Source: Pseudomonas sp. P5_109 (GTDB lineage: Bacteria > Pseudomonadota > Gammaproteobacteria > Pseudomonadales > Pseudomonadaceae). From it: a stretch of DNA of 64,000 nucleotides. The position numbers and the translations under genes are program-made. Location of the stretch: positions 3,795,501-3,859,500 of the forward strand of contig NZ_CP125380.1 of assembly GCF_034009455.1 (NCBI RefSeq), given 5' to 3'. The notes under the pieces are model-generated. The model had not been told where the DNA came from. It saw only the letters and a list, made by a program, of their open reading frames with translations, and made no database searches. Shown piece after piece: positions 1 through 9,413 of this stretch; positions within the stretch are counted from its first letter, which is position 1; each line of letters opens with the position of its first letter.

Positions 1-203
1 CCGGCCAGGTCGATGCCCGGCACCATCGGAAATTTGCGCACCACCGGGCTGCTGCCGGTGATCGCCAGGCCATCCTTGAAGTTCAGCGTGCTGTAGGCAA
101 CACGCACCGTGACATCGCCCTCGGGTAACTGATCGTCCTCGATCTCTTGCAGTGTGGCCCGATAACCGCTGTCGTCTTTGTCGATCAAAATACCTTTGAA
201 CAT
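1..203 (-). CDS. YhdH/AcuI-type NADPH:quinone / acrylyl-CoA reductase, 5' end only
   Basis: Reverse-strand coding starts at the ATG at 201-203 and runs off the window edge. The 67 visible residues begin [16 protein letters not shown] and contain [11 protein letters not shown] and [11 protein letters not shown], the N-terminal signature of the zinc-free medium-chain dehydrogenase family that includes YhdH and AcuI. Members reduce acrylyl-CoA or small enones with NADPH in the cytosol. The Rossmann domain lies outside the window, so cofactor residues cannot be checked. It is divergent from the secreted protein that begins near 383, and the roughly 180 bp between them should hold both promoters. 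Family assignment is good; the exact substrate is unknown. Confidence 0.8.
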   Translation of the reverse strand, partial: MFKGILIDKDDSGYRATLQEIEDDQLPEGDVTVRVAYSTLNFKDGLAITGSSPVVRKFPMVPGIDLA

Positions 204-382
204 TACGGCCTCTCAATGGAATCAGTCTGGTGGTGGTGCAAATGAAATAACACATGGCAACCGATTGCCGTACCCGACTTTAAGCCAATCCGGCAGACCG
301 CCGGGCGTTTTCATTGACGGCGGCTATGCTTTTTCGCAACCTTGAAATGCCGCAAGAACCTGTCTTGTCGATGGAGCTGACA

Positions 383-2836
383 ATGCCTCAACTGCGTTTA
401 TTCACCGTTTTACTGATGCTCTGCCTGCTTCCGCTCAGCGGTACGCAGGCGGCACCCGCGCAACCCGCCCAACCACCCGCGACTCAGGCGCCGGCGGCCC
501 CCAGCTGGCCACAGGTGCTGGCTGCTGGCGACACCAAATTGACCATCTACCAGCCGCAACTGGACAGCTGGGACGGCTACACCCTGAACGCGCGGGCCGC
601 TGTGGAGGCCACGGGCACCGATGGCAAATCCACTTATGGCATCGTGCAGTTCAGCGCCCACACATTGGTCGACAAGGCCACTCGCTGGGTGGCGCTCGAC
701 CAGTACACCCTCACCAAGGCCGACTTCCCCGATAGCGCAACCAAGGCTGACAGCTGGGTCGCCGCGGTGAAGCAAGACGCCGAGAAGCGCACCAAAACCA
801 TTTCCCTGGACCAACTCGAAGCCGCGCTCGGCGTGATCGCCGCCGAGCAGAAGTCCAGCAGCGCGCCACTGGAAAATACTCCGCCGACGATTATTTCGTC
901 CGAGGTGCCAGCGTTGTTGGTGTACATCGATGGCGAACCCGCCTATCGCCCGGTTGATGGCACCTCGCTGCAACGGGTGATCAACACCCGGCCATTGCTG
1001 CTCAAGGACGCACAGGGCAAGCATTACCTGCACGTATTCGATGGCTGGATGGTCGCGGACAACCTGGGCGGGCAGTATGCGCCCCTGCCCTCGCCGTCCG
1101 CCGAGCTGGAAAAAGCCAAAAAAGACGCCATCCAGAGTCGCCAGGTGGACCTGCTGACAGGCCAGAGCGACCCGAAGGACAAGATACCGACGCTGGCCAA
1201 ACCGCCGATTCCGCAAATCTACATCGCCACGGTCCCGACCGAGCTGATCGTTACTGACGGCGCGCCCCAATGGCAGCCGATCCAGAACACCAAACTGCTG
1301 TATGTGACCAACACCACCGGGCATATTTTCAAGGAAATCGGCGATCAGGACAGCTATGTGCTGATCTCGGGACGCTGGTTCCGCGCCAGTGACATGAAAG
1401 GCCCCTGGACCTTTGTGGGCGCGGACAAACTACCCGCAGACTTCGCCAACATTCCCGATGACAGCCCCAAGGAAAACGTGAAAGCCTCGGTGGCCGGCAC
1501 CCCGCAGGCCAAGGAAGCCGCCATTGCCGCGACCATCCCGCAGACCTCGGCGATCAAGAAAAGCCAGGTAAAAATGAGCAAGCCGCCGATCGACGGCGAA
1601 CCGCAACTCAAGGCCATCCAGGGCACGCCCTTGCAATACGTGGTCAACAGCCCGATGCCGATCATCATGGTCGATGCACACAGCTGGTACGCGGTGGAGA
1701 ACGGTGTCTGGTTCGTCGCCACGTCGGTGCAAGGCCCCTGGGAGGTCGCCTCTTCAGTACCGGCGGTGATCTATTCGATTCCACCCAGTTCACCGATGCA
1801 CTACATCACTTACGTGAAAGTCTACGAAGCCAGCGGCGATACCGTCGTCGTCGGTTACACGCCGGGCTATCAGGGCTCGACACTGGACCCTGACAGCGGT
1901 GTGGTGGTGTATGGCACCGGTTATCCGTATACGCCGTGGGTGGGCAGTGTCTGGTACGGCCCGCCGGTGACCTATGGCTTTGGCGTGGCGATTCGCTACA
2001 CCCCGTGGACGGGCTGGACGTTCGGCTTCGGCTTCGGCTGGAGCTGGGGCGGCAGCACAGTCGCCGTCGGTTGGGGCTGGGGCGCCTATCCGTGGTGGGG
2101 CAATTACGGCTGGGGTTACGCCTGGGGGCCGCATCTGTACCCTGCGCCAATGCCTTGGGGCGGAGCCGCTTACGGCTATCATGGTGGCGCTGTCGCCTGG
2201 GGCCCCGGCGGCTGGGCCGGCACCACTGGCAACATCTACCGCCAGTGGGGCGACCGCGCTTCGGTCAGCCGCTACGGCGCCGGTTACAACGCCTGGACCG
2301 GTAATCGCTGGGCCGGCCAGGTTGGCGCCTCCTACAACTCGCGGACCGGCGTCGCCGCGGCAGGCCAGCGCGGCGCGGTACATAACGTCTATACCGGCAA
2401 CTACGCCGCTGGCCGCAGCGGCGTGGCCGTCGGTCCCGACGGTGGCGCCATTGCCGGCCAGCATGTGACGGCCGGCAACGTTCGCACCGGCACCCAGGTC
2501 AGCGCCAATCGCGGTGCCGTCTACAATCCCAATACTGGCAACACCACTCAATACGGCGGCATCCATGATCGCAACGGCGGCGTGGCGCATGTCGGCGACA
2601 ACGTGTACGCCGGCCATGATGGCAACGTTTACAAGCGGACCGACAGCGGCTGGCAATCCATGGTCCAGGGCGGTGCAACCCGTGCCGCCCCAGCCAATAC
2701 CAGCCAGGTGCAGAATCTCAATCGTGAGTACGATGCCCGCTCCTTCGGCAATGATCGCTTCAACAATTTCCACAATTCTTCCCAGGTGATGAATCACTCC
2801 TTCGGTGGTGGCGGTGGAGGCTTCCACCGCCGCTGA
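383..2836 (+). CDS. Secreted Trp/Tyr/Gly-rich protein with three repeated modules
   Basis: Unrecognised function; similar proteins are sometimes labelled carbohydrate-binding. I chose the ATG at 383 because GGAG lies 7 nt upstream and the next residues form a signal peptide (MPQLRLFTVLLMLCLLPL, then SGTQA), giving 817 aa; an in-frame ATG at 326 lacks this. Three related modules of about 50 residues lie near 185-235, 294-345 and 405-456. Each has an N-terminal P-x-x-x-T-x-L, a Y/R-V-x-N-T/S strand and a W-F/M...G-P/Q-W/Y end. Residues about 500-610 are extremely rich in Trp, Gly and Tyr. Residues about 620-760 hold degenerate Y/H-N-x-x-T-G-N/V repeats, and the tail is FGGGGGGFHRR. The protein is probably exported to the periplasm or surface. 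It appears monocistronic. Confidence 0.8.
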   Translation: MPQLRLFTVLLMLCLLPLSGTQAAPAQPAQPPATQAPAAPSWPQVLAAGDTKLTIYQPQLDSWDGYTLNARAAVEATGTDGKSTYGIVQFSAHTLVDKATRWVALDQYTLTKADFPDSATKADSWVAAVKQDAEKRTKTISLDQLEAALGVIAAEQKSSSAPLENTPPTIISSEVPALLVYIDGEPAYRPVDGTSLQRVINTRPLLLKDAQGKHYLHVFDGWMVADNLGGQYAPLPSPSAELEKAKKDAIQSRQVDLLTGQSDPKDKIPTLAKPPIPQIYIATVPTELIVTDGAPQWQPIQNTKLLYVTNTTGHIFKEIGDQDSYVLISGRWFRASDMKGPWTFVGADKLPADFANIPDDSPKENVKASVAGTPQAKEAAIAATIPQTSAIKKSQVKMSKPPIDGEPQLKAIQGTPLQYVVNSPMPIIMVDAHSWYAVENGVWFVATSVQGPWEVASSVPAVIYSIPPSSPMHYITYVKVYEASGDTVVVGYTPGYQGSTLDPDSGVVVYGTGYPYTPWVGSVWYGPPVTYGFGVAIRYTPWTGWTFGFGFGWSWGGSTVAVGWGWGAYPWWGNYGWGYAWGPHLYPAPMPWGGAAYGYHGGAVAWGPGGWAGTTGNIYRQWGDRASVSRYGAGYNAWTGNRWAGQVGASYNSRTGVAAAGQRGAVHNVYTGNYAAGRSGVAVGPDGGAIAGQHVTAGNVRTGTQVSANRGAVYNPNTGNTTQYGGIHDRNGGVAHVGDNVYAGHDGNVYKRTDSGWQSMVQGGATRAAPANTSQVQNLNREYDARSFGNDRFNNFHNSSQVMNHSFGGGGGGFHRR

Positions 2837-2940
2837 AGAAACCCGGCAAGCTGAAATGACGACTGGCCTTGCGCCAGTCGTTGCGCTACAAATCCTGTTC
2901 TACCGTCCCTGCCCTGTTTCAACGTCGGAGAACACAGCAC

Positions 2941-4008
2941 ATGAACCAATGGCCAGATACCCGCATTCTTGACCTGCTCGGGATCGAACTGCCGATCATC
3001 CAGGGACCGATGGCCGGTGCCACGAATTCGGCCATGGTGATTGCAGCCAGCAATGCCGGTGGCCTGGGTTCGATGCCGGCGGCGATGCTCAGCACCGATC
3101 AACTGCGCGAAGAGCTGAAAACCATCCGCCAGCACACCCAGCGCCCGATCAATGTCAATTTCTTCTGCCATCAACCTCCAGCCCCTGACGAGCAACGCGC
3201 GCTGGACTGGAAAAACCTGCTGCAGCCGTACTACCAGGAACTCGGCGCCGATTTCGCTGCGCCAACCCCCGTGTCCAACCGGGCGCCGTTCGATAATGCG
3301 GCCTGCGAAGTGGTCGAGGAATTTCGCCCCGAAGTGGTGAGTTTCCACTTTGGCCTGCCGGAAAAATCCCTGCTCGACCGGGTCAAGGCCACCGGTGCGA
3401 AAGTGCTGTCCTCGGCCACCACCGTCGCCGAAGCCGTGTGGCTGGAGGAGCATGGTTGCGATGCAATCATTGCCATGGGTTTTGAGGCCGGTGGCCATCG
3501 CGGGATGTTTCTCAGCGATGACCTGAGTAGCCAGGTGGGGACTTTCGCCCTGGTGCCGCAAGTCGTCGATGCCGTGAAAGTGCCGGTGATTGCCGCCGGC
3601 GGCATCGCTGACGCCCGAGGCGTCGCCGCTGCCTTCATGCTGGGCGCTTCGGCGGTGCAGGTGGGTACGGCCTACCTGTTCACGCCTGAGGCCAAGGTCA
3701 GCCCGTCCCATCACAAAGCGTTGCGTACCGCCAAGGAAAGCGAGACGGCGGTCACCAACGTGTTCACCGGTCGCCCGGCCCGGGGCATCCTCAATCGAGT
3801 GATGCGTGAACTGGGGCCGATGAGCGCCAAGGCTCCGGCCTTCCCCCTTGCCGGTGGCGCGCTGATGCCGTTGCGGGCCAAGGACGAAGCGGATTTCAGC
3901 AACCTTTGGGCCGGCCAGGCATTTACCCTCGGAGCCGAATTGACCACCGCGGCACTGACCCGGCAACTGGCTGAGGAAGGATTGGCGAGACTGCTACGTC
4001 GCCCCTGA
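2941..4008 (+). CDS. NAD(P)H-dependent flavin oxidoreductase, nitronate monooxygenase-like
   Basis: A 355-aa FMN TIM-barrel protein. It would oxidise alkyl nitronates, or act as a related FMN/NAD(P)H oxidase, in the cytosol. Visible family marks are LLGIELPIIQGPMAG near the N-terminus, SNAGGLGSMPAAM, VSFHFGLP, the GFEAGGHRG phosphate-binding loop, PVIAAGGIADARG and GASAVQVGTAYLF. The ATG at 2941 follows CGGAGAACACAGCAC, a clear ribosome-binding site; an in-frame start at 2869 would add residues unlike the family N-terminus. It stands alone, with a regulatory stretch after it that belongs to modA. Substrate specificity within this broad family cannot be told from sequence. Confidence 0.85.
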   Translation: MNQWPDTRILDLLGIELPIIQGPMAGATNSAMVIAASNAGGLGSMPAAMLSTDQLREELKTIRQHTQRPINVNFFCHQPPAPDEQRALDWKNLLQPYYQELGADFAAPTPVSNRAPFDNAACEVVEEFRPEVVSFHFGLPEKSLLDRVKATGAKVLSSATTVAEAVWLEEHGCDAIIAMGFEAGGHRGMFLSDDLSSQVGTFALVPQVVDAVKVPVIAAGGIADARGVAAAFMLGASAVQVGTAYLFTPEAKVSPSHHKALRTAKESETAVTNVFTGRPARGILNRVMRELGPMSAKAPAFPLAGGALMPLRAKDEADFSNLWAGQAFTLGAELTTAALTRQLAEEGLARLLRRP

Positions 4009-4023
4009 GGGTCATCCGCAGTG

Positions 4024-4039
4024 AAATTGTATACAATTT
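4024..4039. promoter_or_regulatory. Perfect 16-bp palindrome, GntR/FCD-type operator candidate
   Basis: AAATTGTA-TACAATTT is fully self-complementary. Its core TTGTATACAA matches the operator form used by several FCD-subfamily GntR regulators. It lies 15 bp after the flavin oxidoreductase stop and about 30 bp before the ModE-type site. No GntR gene is in the window, so the regulator is unknown. Confidence 0.4.
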
Positions 4040-4067
4040 TATGCGCGCACATTCCGTTTAAAGGCAA

Positions 4068-4095
4068 TTCGCTATATATTTCCCTACATAACGAA
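4068..4095. promoter_or_regulatory. ModE-type operator upstream of modABC
   Basis: Two inverted half-sites, TTCGCTATATA and TACATAACGAA, are separated by TTTCCC. The inverse of the right half is TTCGTTATGTA, so 9 of 11 positions agree. Length, spacing and the CTACATAACG right half closely resemble the ModE site that represses modABC in E. coli when molybdate is bound. It ends 39 bp before the modA ATG. This is a family-knowledge match; no modE gene is visible here. Confidence 0.75.
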
Positions 4096-4122
4096 TCACC
4101 CCCCTGCTGCAATTGCCTTTAA

Positions 4123-4902
<780 letters not shown>

Positions 4903-5583
4903 ATGTCGCTATCGAGTGCCGATTTTTCCGCCATTTGGCTGACCCTGAAACTGGCGTCCCTGACGACCGTCATCCTGCTGATTGTCGGCACTCCGATTGC
5001 GTTATGGCTCTCGCGCACCCGCTCCTGGTTGCGCGGCCCGGTCGGGGCGATTGTCGCCCTGCCCCTGGTGCTGCCACCGACGGTGATTGGTTTTTATCTG
5101 TTGCTGGCGCTCGGCCCTCACGGGTTCGTTGGCCAGTTCACCCAATCACTCGGCCTTGGCACCCTCACTTTCAGTTTCGCGGGGCTGGTGATCGGTTCGG
5201 TGTTGTATTCAATGCCGTTCGTGGTCCAGCCGCTGCAAAATGCTTTTTCCGCGATGGGTACGCGCCCGCTCGAAGTGGCCGCGACGCTGCGGGCCAATCC
5301 CTGGGACACCTTTTTCAGCGTAACGCTGCCCCTCGCGCGCCCAGGTTTCATTACCGCGGCCATTCTCGGTTTCGCCCACACCGTCGGCGAGTTCGGCGTG
5401 GTGCTGATGATCGGCGGCAACATTCCCGAGAAGACCCGCGTGGTCTCGGTGCAGATCTACGATCACGTCGAAGCCATGGAATACGCCCAGGCCCATTGGC
5501 TGGCCGGGGCGATGCTGGTGTTCTCGTTTGCCGTCTTGCTGGCGCTGTATTCCAGCCGAAAAACCAAAGCGGGCTGGAGCTGA
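4903..5583 (+). CDS. modB: Molybdate ABC transporter permease ModB
   Basis: A 226-aa inner-membrane permease. It shows about five to six hydrophobic segments, starting [20 protein letters not shown] and ending [15 protein letters not shown]. The cytoplasmic EAA-type loop that contacts ModC is present as [35 protein letters not shown] and [15 protein letters not shown] are typical ModB stretches. Its ATG abuts the modA stop with no gap, so translation is probably coupled. The modC ATG follows 3 nt after its own stop. Confidence 0.95.
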   Translation: MSLSSADFSAIWLTLKLASLTTVILLIVGTPIALWLSRTRSWLRGPVGAIVALPLVLPPTVIGFYLLLALGPHGFVGQFTQSLGLGTLTFSFAGLVIGSVLYSMPFVVQPLQNAFSAMGTRPLEVAATLRANPWDTFFSVTLPLARPGFITAAILGFAHTVGEFGVVLMIGGNIPEKTRVVSVQIYDHVEAMEYAQAHWLAGAMLVFSFAVLLALYSSRKTKAGWS

Positions 5584-5586
5584 TCA

Positions 5587-6666
5587 ATGATTCAAATGCG
5601 CCTGAAACTGGATTACCCGGGGTTCGCCCTCGACGTCGACCTGCAACTGCCGGGCCGTGGCGTCACCGCGCTTTACGGTCATTCCGGCTCGGGCAAGACC
5701 ACTTGCCTGCGCTGCATCGCCGGCCTGGAACGGGCCGATCAAGGCTTTATCCAGGTCAACGATGAAGTCTGGCAAGACAGCGAAAACAGGGTCTTCGTCG
5801 CGCCACACAAACGCGCACTGGGCTACGTGTTCCAGGAAGCCAGCCTGTTTCCTCATCTGTCGGTGCTGGCCAACCTGGAGTTCGGCCTCAAGCGCATCCC
5901 CAAGCCGCAGCGCCGGGTCGACATGGCCCACGCCACCGAGTTGCTGGGCATCAGCCATTTGCTCGACCGGCACCCGCAACACCTATCGGGCGGTGAGCGG
6001 CAGCGGGTCGGCATGGCCCGCGCCTTGCTCACCAGCCCGAACTTGCTGTTGATGGACGAGCCTTTGGCCGCGCTGGATGCCCAACGCAAGAATGAAATCC
6101 TGCCCTACTTGCAACGCCTGCACGACGAGCTCGACATCCCGGTGCTGTACGTCAGCCACTCCCAGGATGAAGTTGCGCGGCTGGCCGACCATATCGTCTT
6201 GCTCAGCAGCGGCAAGGCACTGGCCAGCGGCCCGATCGGCCAGACCCTCGCGCGCCTCGACTTGCCGCTGGCGATGGGGGATGACGCCGGCGTGGTGATC
6301 GAAGGTCGTGTCAGCGCCTATGACGCCGAGTATCAGTTGCTCAGCCTGCAATTGCCCGACACTTCCCTCAATATTCGTGTGCCTCATACGCCTATGGATG
6401 CGGGCCAGGCACTGCGCTGCAAGGTCCAGGCGCGAGACGTGAGCCTGAGCCTGGACAGTGCCGGGCAAAGCAGCATTCTCAATCGCCTGCCGGTCACCGT
6501 GGTCAGTGAAATGAGCGCCGATAACGCCGCTCACGTGCTGATTCGCCTCGACGCCGCAGGCTCGCCGTTGCTGGCGCGGATCACGCGTTATTCCCGCGAC
6601 CAACTCAACGTCCACCCTGGCCAACAACTCTGGGCACAAATCAAAGCTGTCGCGGTGCTGGCGTAA
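5587..6666 (+). CDS. modC: Molybdate ABC transporter ATP-binding protein ModC
   Basis: A 359-aa ATPase that powers ModB. The Walker A is GHSGSGKTT near residue 31, the signature motif is [15 protein letters not shown], the Walker B is [12 protein letters not shown], and the H-loop is [11 protein letters not shown]. The C-terminal roughly 120 residues ([20 protein letters not shown] onward) form the TOBE/Mop-like domain that gives ModC its regulatory oxyanion site. The protein begins [20 protein letters not shown]. Last gene of the operon; no clear terminator was found in the 67 bp before topoisomerase IB. Confidence 0.95.
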   Translation: MIQMRLKLDYPGFALDVDLQLPGRGVTALYGHSGSGKTTCLRCIAGLERADQGFIQVNDEVWQDSENRVFVAPHKRALGYVFQEASLFPHLSVLANLEFGLKRIPKPQRRVDMAHATELLGISHLLDRHPQHLSGGERQRVGMARALLTSPNLLLMDEPLAALDAQRKNEILPYLQRLHDELDIPVLYVSHSQDEVARLADHIVLLSSGKALASGPIGQTLARLDLPLAMGDDAGVVIEGRVSAYDAEYQLLSLQLPDTSLNIRVPHTPMDAGQALRCKVQARDVSLSLDSAGQSSILNRLPVTVVSEMSADNAAHVLIRLDAAGSPLLARITRYSRDQLNVHPGQQLWAQIKAVAVLA

Positions 6667-6733
6667 ATCCGCCGGCACGACTGCAGCGGTGCGGGGTCAA
6701 TGGCTGTAACGACCATCGCCCGGGACAATCGCC

Positions 6734-7759
6734 ATGCCCGATGTTCTGCCTCCTGACCTGCATTACGTCGATGACACTCAACCGGGCATCACCCGCAGGA
6801 AGCTGCGCGGAAAATTCGCCTATTTCGACCCGACGGGACAACGCATCACTGGCCCCGACGCAATCGACCGTCTCAACGCACTCGCGGTGCCACCTGCCTA
6901 TACCGAGGTGTGGATCTGCGCCGATCCACACGGGCATCTGCAGGCCACTGGCCGGGATGCCCGGGGGCGCAAACAATACCGTTATCACCCCCGCTGGCGA
7001 GAGGTACGCGACGCCGACAAATACTTGCGCCTGCGTGACTTCGGGCTGGCTTTGCCGAAACTGCGCCAACGCCTGGAAGCCGTGTTGGCGGCACCGGGAT
7101 TCAGTCGCGACAAAGTCATGGCCACGGTCATTACCCTGCTCGACACGACACTGATCCGTATTGGCAACAGCCAATACGCTCGGGACAACCGCTCCTACGG
7201 CCTGACGACCTTGCGCAGCCGCCACGTAGAGATCAACGGCAGTGCCATCCTGTTCCAGTTCCGCGGCAAAAGTGGCGTCGAACACCAGATCACCGTGAAA
7301 GACCGGCGACTGGCCCGGATCATCAAGCGATGCCAGGAAATGCCCGGGCAGAACCTGTTTCAGTATCTGGATGAAAACGGTGACCGGCGCACTGTCAGTT
7401 CCTCCGACATCAACAGCTATTTGCAAACGCTCAGCGGCGCCGATTTCACCGCCAAGGATTACCGCACCTGGGCCGGCAGCGTGCTGGCGCTGGCGATATT
7501 GCGCAAGCTGCACTGGCAGCCTGAAACGGACGCCAGGCGGCACCTGGTGGAGATGATAAAGAACGTTGCCAGGCAACTGGGCAATACCCCGGCCGTGTGC
7601 CGCAAGTGCTACATCCACCCGGCGGTGCTGGACGGTTTCCTTCTCGGCGACCTGGCACAACTGCCCAGGCCGAGGGCGCGCAAAGGGCTTTCGGCCGAGG
7701 AAGTCGGGCTGGCGATCTTCCTTGAGCGGATAGCGGCAGCGCCTGAACCGACGAATTGA
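6734..7759 (+). CDS. DNA topoisomerase IB (poxvirus-type)
   Basis: A 341-aa type IB topoisomerase that relaxes supercoils through a 3'-phosphotyrosyl intermediate. The N-terminal domain (TRRKLRGKFAYFDPTGQRI, VPPAYTEVWICADPHGHLQA, RQYRYHPRWREVRD-like segment) is the bacterial TopIB cap. The catalytic domain carries RDNRSYGLTTLRSRHVE, FRGKSGVEHQI, FTAKDYRTWAGSVLA and the nucleophile Tyr293 in CRKCYIHPAVLDGF. Length is typical. Such genes are scattered in Pseudomonas and not essential. The gene stands between modC and a small unknown, with its own start just after GGGACAATCGCC. Confidence 0.9.
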   Translation: MPDVLPPDLHYVDDTQPGITRRKLRGKFAYFDPTGQRITGPDAIDRLNALAVPPAYTEVWICADPHGHLQATGRDARGRKQYRYHPRWREVRDADKYLRLRDFGLALPKLRQRLEAVLAAPGFSRDKVMATVITLLDTTLIRIGNSQYARDNRSYGLTTLRSRHVEINGSAILFQFRGKSGVEHQITVKDRRLARIIKRCQEMPGQNLFQYLDENGDRRTVSSSDINSYLQTLSGADFTAKDYRTWAGSVLALAILRKLHWQPETDARRHLVEMIKNVARQLGNTPAVCRKCYIHPAVLDGFLLGDLAQLPRPRARKGLSAEEVGLAIFLERIAAAPEPTN

Positions 7760-7771
7760 CCTGTCTATTTT

Positions 7772-7799
7772 TTGCACGATCAGCAATGGCTTCTATAGT
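7772..7799 (+). promoter_or_regulatory. Sigma-70 promoter for the 73-aa small gene
   Basis: TTGCAC at 7772-7777 and TATAGT at 7794-7799 are separated by 16 bp. The initiation point would fall near 7806, leaving a short leader before the ATG at 7832. Confidence 0.6.
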
Positions 7800-7831
7800 T
7801 GAACTGAACACGAATCAGCTGCGGAGACGCC

Positions 7832-8053
7832 ATGGAAGACATTTTCGTCGTGAAGCGGTGCAACAAGATCATCATCCATGGTCGCCGTGAGGGTGAGTAT
7901 GACCACCTGCCACCGGATGCCGCGGTCTGGTACCGCATCGCCGATACCCGTACCCAGGGTTTCATCGGAGACGGCTACGACGTAGAAGAAGACGCCCAGC
8001 GTGTTTGCCAGCTGCTGAACGCTAAATCACAAGTGACAGCCCGACAAAGCTGA
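7832..8053 (+). CDS. Small hypothetical protein (73 aa)
   Basis: Not recognised. The 73-residue product begins MEDIFVVKRCNKIIIHGRRE and contains AAVWYRIADTRTQGFIGDGYD, with no signal peptide or membrane segment; it looks like a small alpha/beta cytosolic protein. The gene is real on context: a well-spaced sigma-70 promoter lies upstream, GCGGAGACGCC gives a good ribosome-binding site 8 nt before ATG, and codon use matches the neighbours. It is followed by another promoter-like sequence at 8058 and a hairpin terminator at 8122. Confidence 0.65.
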   Translation: MEDIFVVKRCNKIIIHGRREGEYDHLPPDAAVWYRIADTRTQGFIGDGYDVEEDAQRVCQLLNAKSQVTARQS

Positions 8054-8057
8054 GGGC

Positions 8058-8086
8058 CTGCCAGCGGTTTTTAACCGGTCTATACT
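8058..8086 (+). promoter_or_regulatory. Sigma-70 promoter candidate upstream of the 76-aa gene
   Basis: CTGCCA at 8058-8063 and TATACT at 8081-8086 are separated by 17 bp. A terminator-like hairpin at 8122-8145 falls between this promoter and the next ATG at 8184. Confidence 0.45.
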
Positions 8087-8121
8087 GAAATGGCTGAAGG
8101 ATCAGCGACCCCAACGGCAGA

Positions 8122-8145
8122 AAGCTCGCTCCCGGCGGGCTTTTT
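8122..8145 (+). terminator. Rho-independent terminator-like hairpin
   Basis: AAGCTCGC and GCGGGCTT pair (one G-U) around a TCCCG loop, and the 3' arm runs into TTTTT. It can end transcription of the 73-aa gene. Because a promoter may lie at 8058-8086, it could also sit inside the leader of the next gene. Confidence 0.6.
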
Positions 8146-8183
8146 GCTGCCACACCCAGGTTTCTTGAACGGAGGTGTCTCCC

Positions 8184-8414
8184 ATGTCCGAAAAAGAGTC
8201 CATCACCACCCTGCTCACCTTACTGGACTCCCGTCAGGCTCGCTTGGCCGCGGCCTGCAAGGAAATCGCCGACTGGGTCGATCATCAAGGCGGGCACCCC
8301 ACCGCTCTTAGAATTCGTGATCGCCTGAACGACATCGAGAAGGACACACCGCTGATCCGGCACACGCTGTCGTCTCTGCAACCTGTTGACCGGCCTCTGC
8401 CGCGGTTCAGGTGA
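8184..8414 (+). CDS. Small hypothetical protein (76 aa)
   Basis: Not recognised. It begins MSEKESITTLLTLLDSRQAR and is mostly helical by eye, ending PVDRPLPRFR, with no export signal. The start at 8184 follows GGAGG with 8-nt spacing, a near-ideal ribosome-binding site; the GTG at 8175 overlaps that site and is unlikely. It is bounded on both sides by hairpin terminators (8122 and 8525), so it is probably monocistronic. Confidence 0.65.
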   Translation: MSEKESITTLLTLLDSRQARLAAACKEIADWVDHQGGHPTALRIRDRLNDIEKDTPLIRHTLSSLQPVDRPLPRFR

Positions 8415-8524
8415 TCCGTCACGGACTTGCGGTACGAGGACAGGCCCGATTCGGGCAGCATGACCGGTGACGGTGACGTTTCCGGATGCCTGGCTGTCTG
8501 TCAGGATTTCACCCTCTCTCACAA

Positions 8525-8550
8525 CCCGGCCTGGCGCCGGGATTTTTGTT
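8525..8550 (+). terminator. Rho-independent terminator after the 76-aa gene
   Basis: CCCGGC and GCCGGG form a GC-rich stem with a five-base loop, followed by ATTTTTGTT. It lies about 110 bp after the stop of the 76-aa gene. Confidence 0.65.
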
Positions 8551-8620
8551 GGGCAAAACCAATCGAACGTCACCGCTCACGTGAGGTCAACCGCTCACAC
8601 GTCACGAAGGAGACGTTCCA

Positions 8621-8905
8621 ATGGTCACTCACTTCAAAGTCAGCGGGCACCTGGCCTGCGGCCACAACGGCAATAACCTCGTATCAACCCGTGAACTCAA
8701 TCGGGTGAAATGCCGGAGTTGCCGAAACACCGAGGTCTACAAAGAAGCACGCAAGGCCGAACGCAACGCCGCCCGCCGCGCAGCGCGCAAAGCCAAAGCC
8801 CTGCACAGCGCCGTTACCTGGCGTTCGGCCTGGACCGAGCGACTGACCGCGATGGCCGGCCTGCAACGCTTGCCACGGGGGTTTGCCGGCCAGCCCTTCG
8901 TTTAG
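8621..8905 (+). CDS. Small basic protein with possible zinc-binding cysteines (94 aa)
   Basis: Not recognised. It begins MVTHFKVSGHLACGHNGNN and has Cys13 and His15 followed by VKCRSCRNTEVY, a C-x-x-C knuckle that could bind zinc with the first Cys/His pair. Residues about 42-64 are a strongly basic Ala/Arg/Lys helix (EARKAERNAARRAARKAKAL), compatible with nucleic-acid or ribosome binding. ACGAAGGAGACGTTCCA supplies a strong ribosome-binding site. Function inferred only loosely from composition. Confidence 0.65.
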   Translation: MVTHFKVSGHLACGHNGNNLVSTRELNRVKCRSCRNTEVYKEARKAERNAARRAARKAKALHSAVTWRSAWTERLTAMAGLQRLPRGFAGQPFV

Positions 8906-8979
8906 GTCTGGACTGAAACAGGATTTGCTAATCCATGGGCCCTTGCATTGCACAAGGGCTCAATCGGAGCGCAAAAGCC

Positions 8980-9402
8980 ATGAACACAAAAATCCTGATC
9001 ATCATCGCCAGCTTGTGCCCGGCCCTGGCATTCGCTCAAGGCTGCGACCTTGTCACCCGCTCCCAGAGCGCCTCCGTTTCGGCGATCGAAAGCCACTCCT
9101 GTCCTGAGTACCAAGGCATGCCCGTGGAGTCGATGAACGGGTCTTGCAGCAACCCGGGCAAGGAGATGCCCAGCAGCACAAGCAGCGTCGGACAATGCGC
9201 TGATGACTATCGGGCCAGCTGCCTTGCCGCCTTGTCGCAAGAAGCCCTGGCCAACCCACGGCCCATCAGCAAAGACAAAAACAGCAAATCGGTCAACATC
9301 CCTGGCAACGCCCGGATCATCACCTACTACCACGACACGGAACACCTGGCACAATCGAGAATCGAGTGTGAAACCGGCGGTGGTCTCGGGAAATCGAAAT
9401 AG
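8980..9402 (+). CDS. Secreted Cys-rich hypothetical protein (140 aa)
   Basis: Not recognised. The start at 8980 is chosen because GGAG lies 10 nt upstream and the following residues form a signal peptide (MNTKILIIIASLCPALAF, cut after AQ or AQG). The mature part holds five or six cysteines (GCDLV, SCPEY, GSCSN, QCADDYRASC, ECETG), which suggests disulfides in the periplasm or outside. The gene is convergent with the TetR gene; their stops are about 10 bp apart and no terminator was recognised there. Confidence 0.6.
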   Translation: MNTKILIIIASLCPALAFAQGCDLVTRSQSASVSAIESHSCPEYQGMPVESMNGSCSNPGKEMPSSTSSVGQCADDYRASCLAALSQEALANPRPISKDKNSKSVNIPGNARIITYYHDTEHLAQSRIECETGGGLGKSK

Positions 9403-9413
9403 CCGCGACGTGG

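Noticed and set aside
1790..2827. 345-aa reverse frame over the Trp/Gly-rich gene
   Set aside because: Low-complexity Ala/Gly/Val translation caused by the repetitive sense strand.
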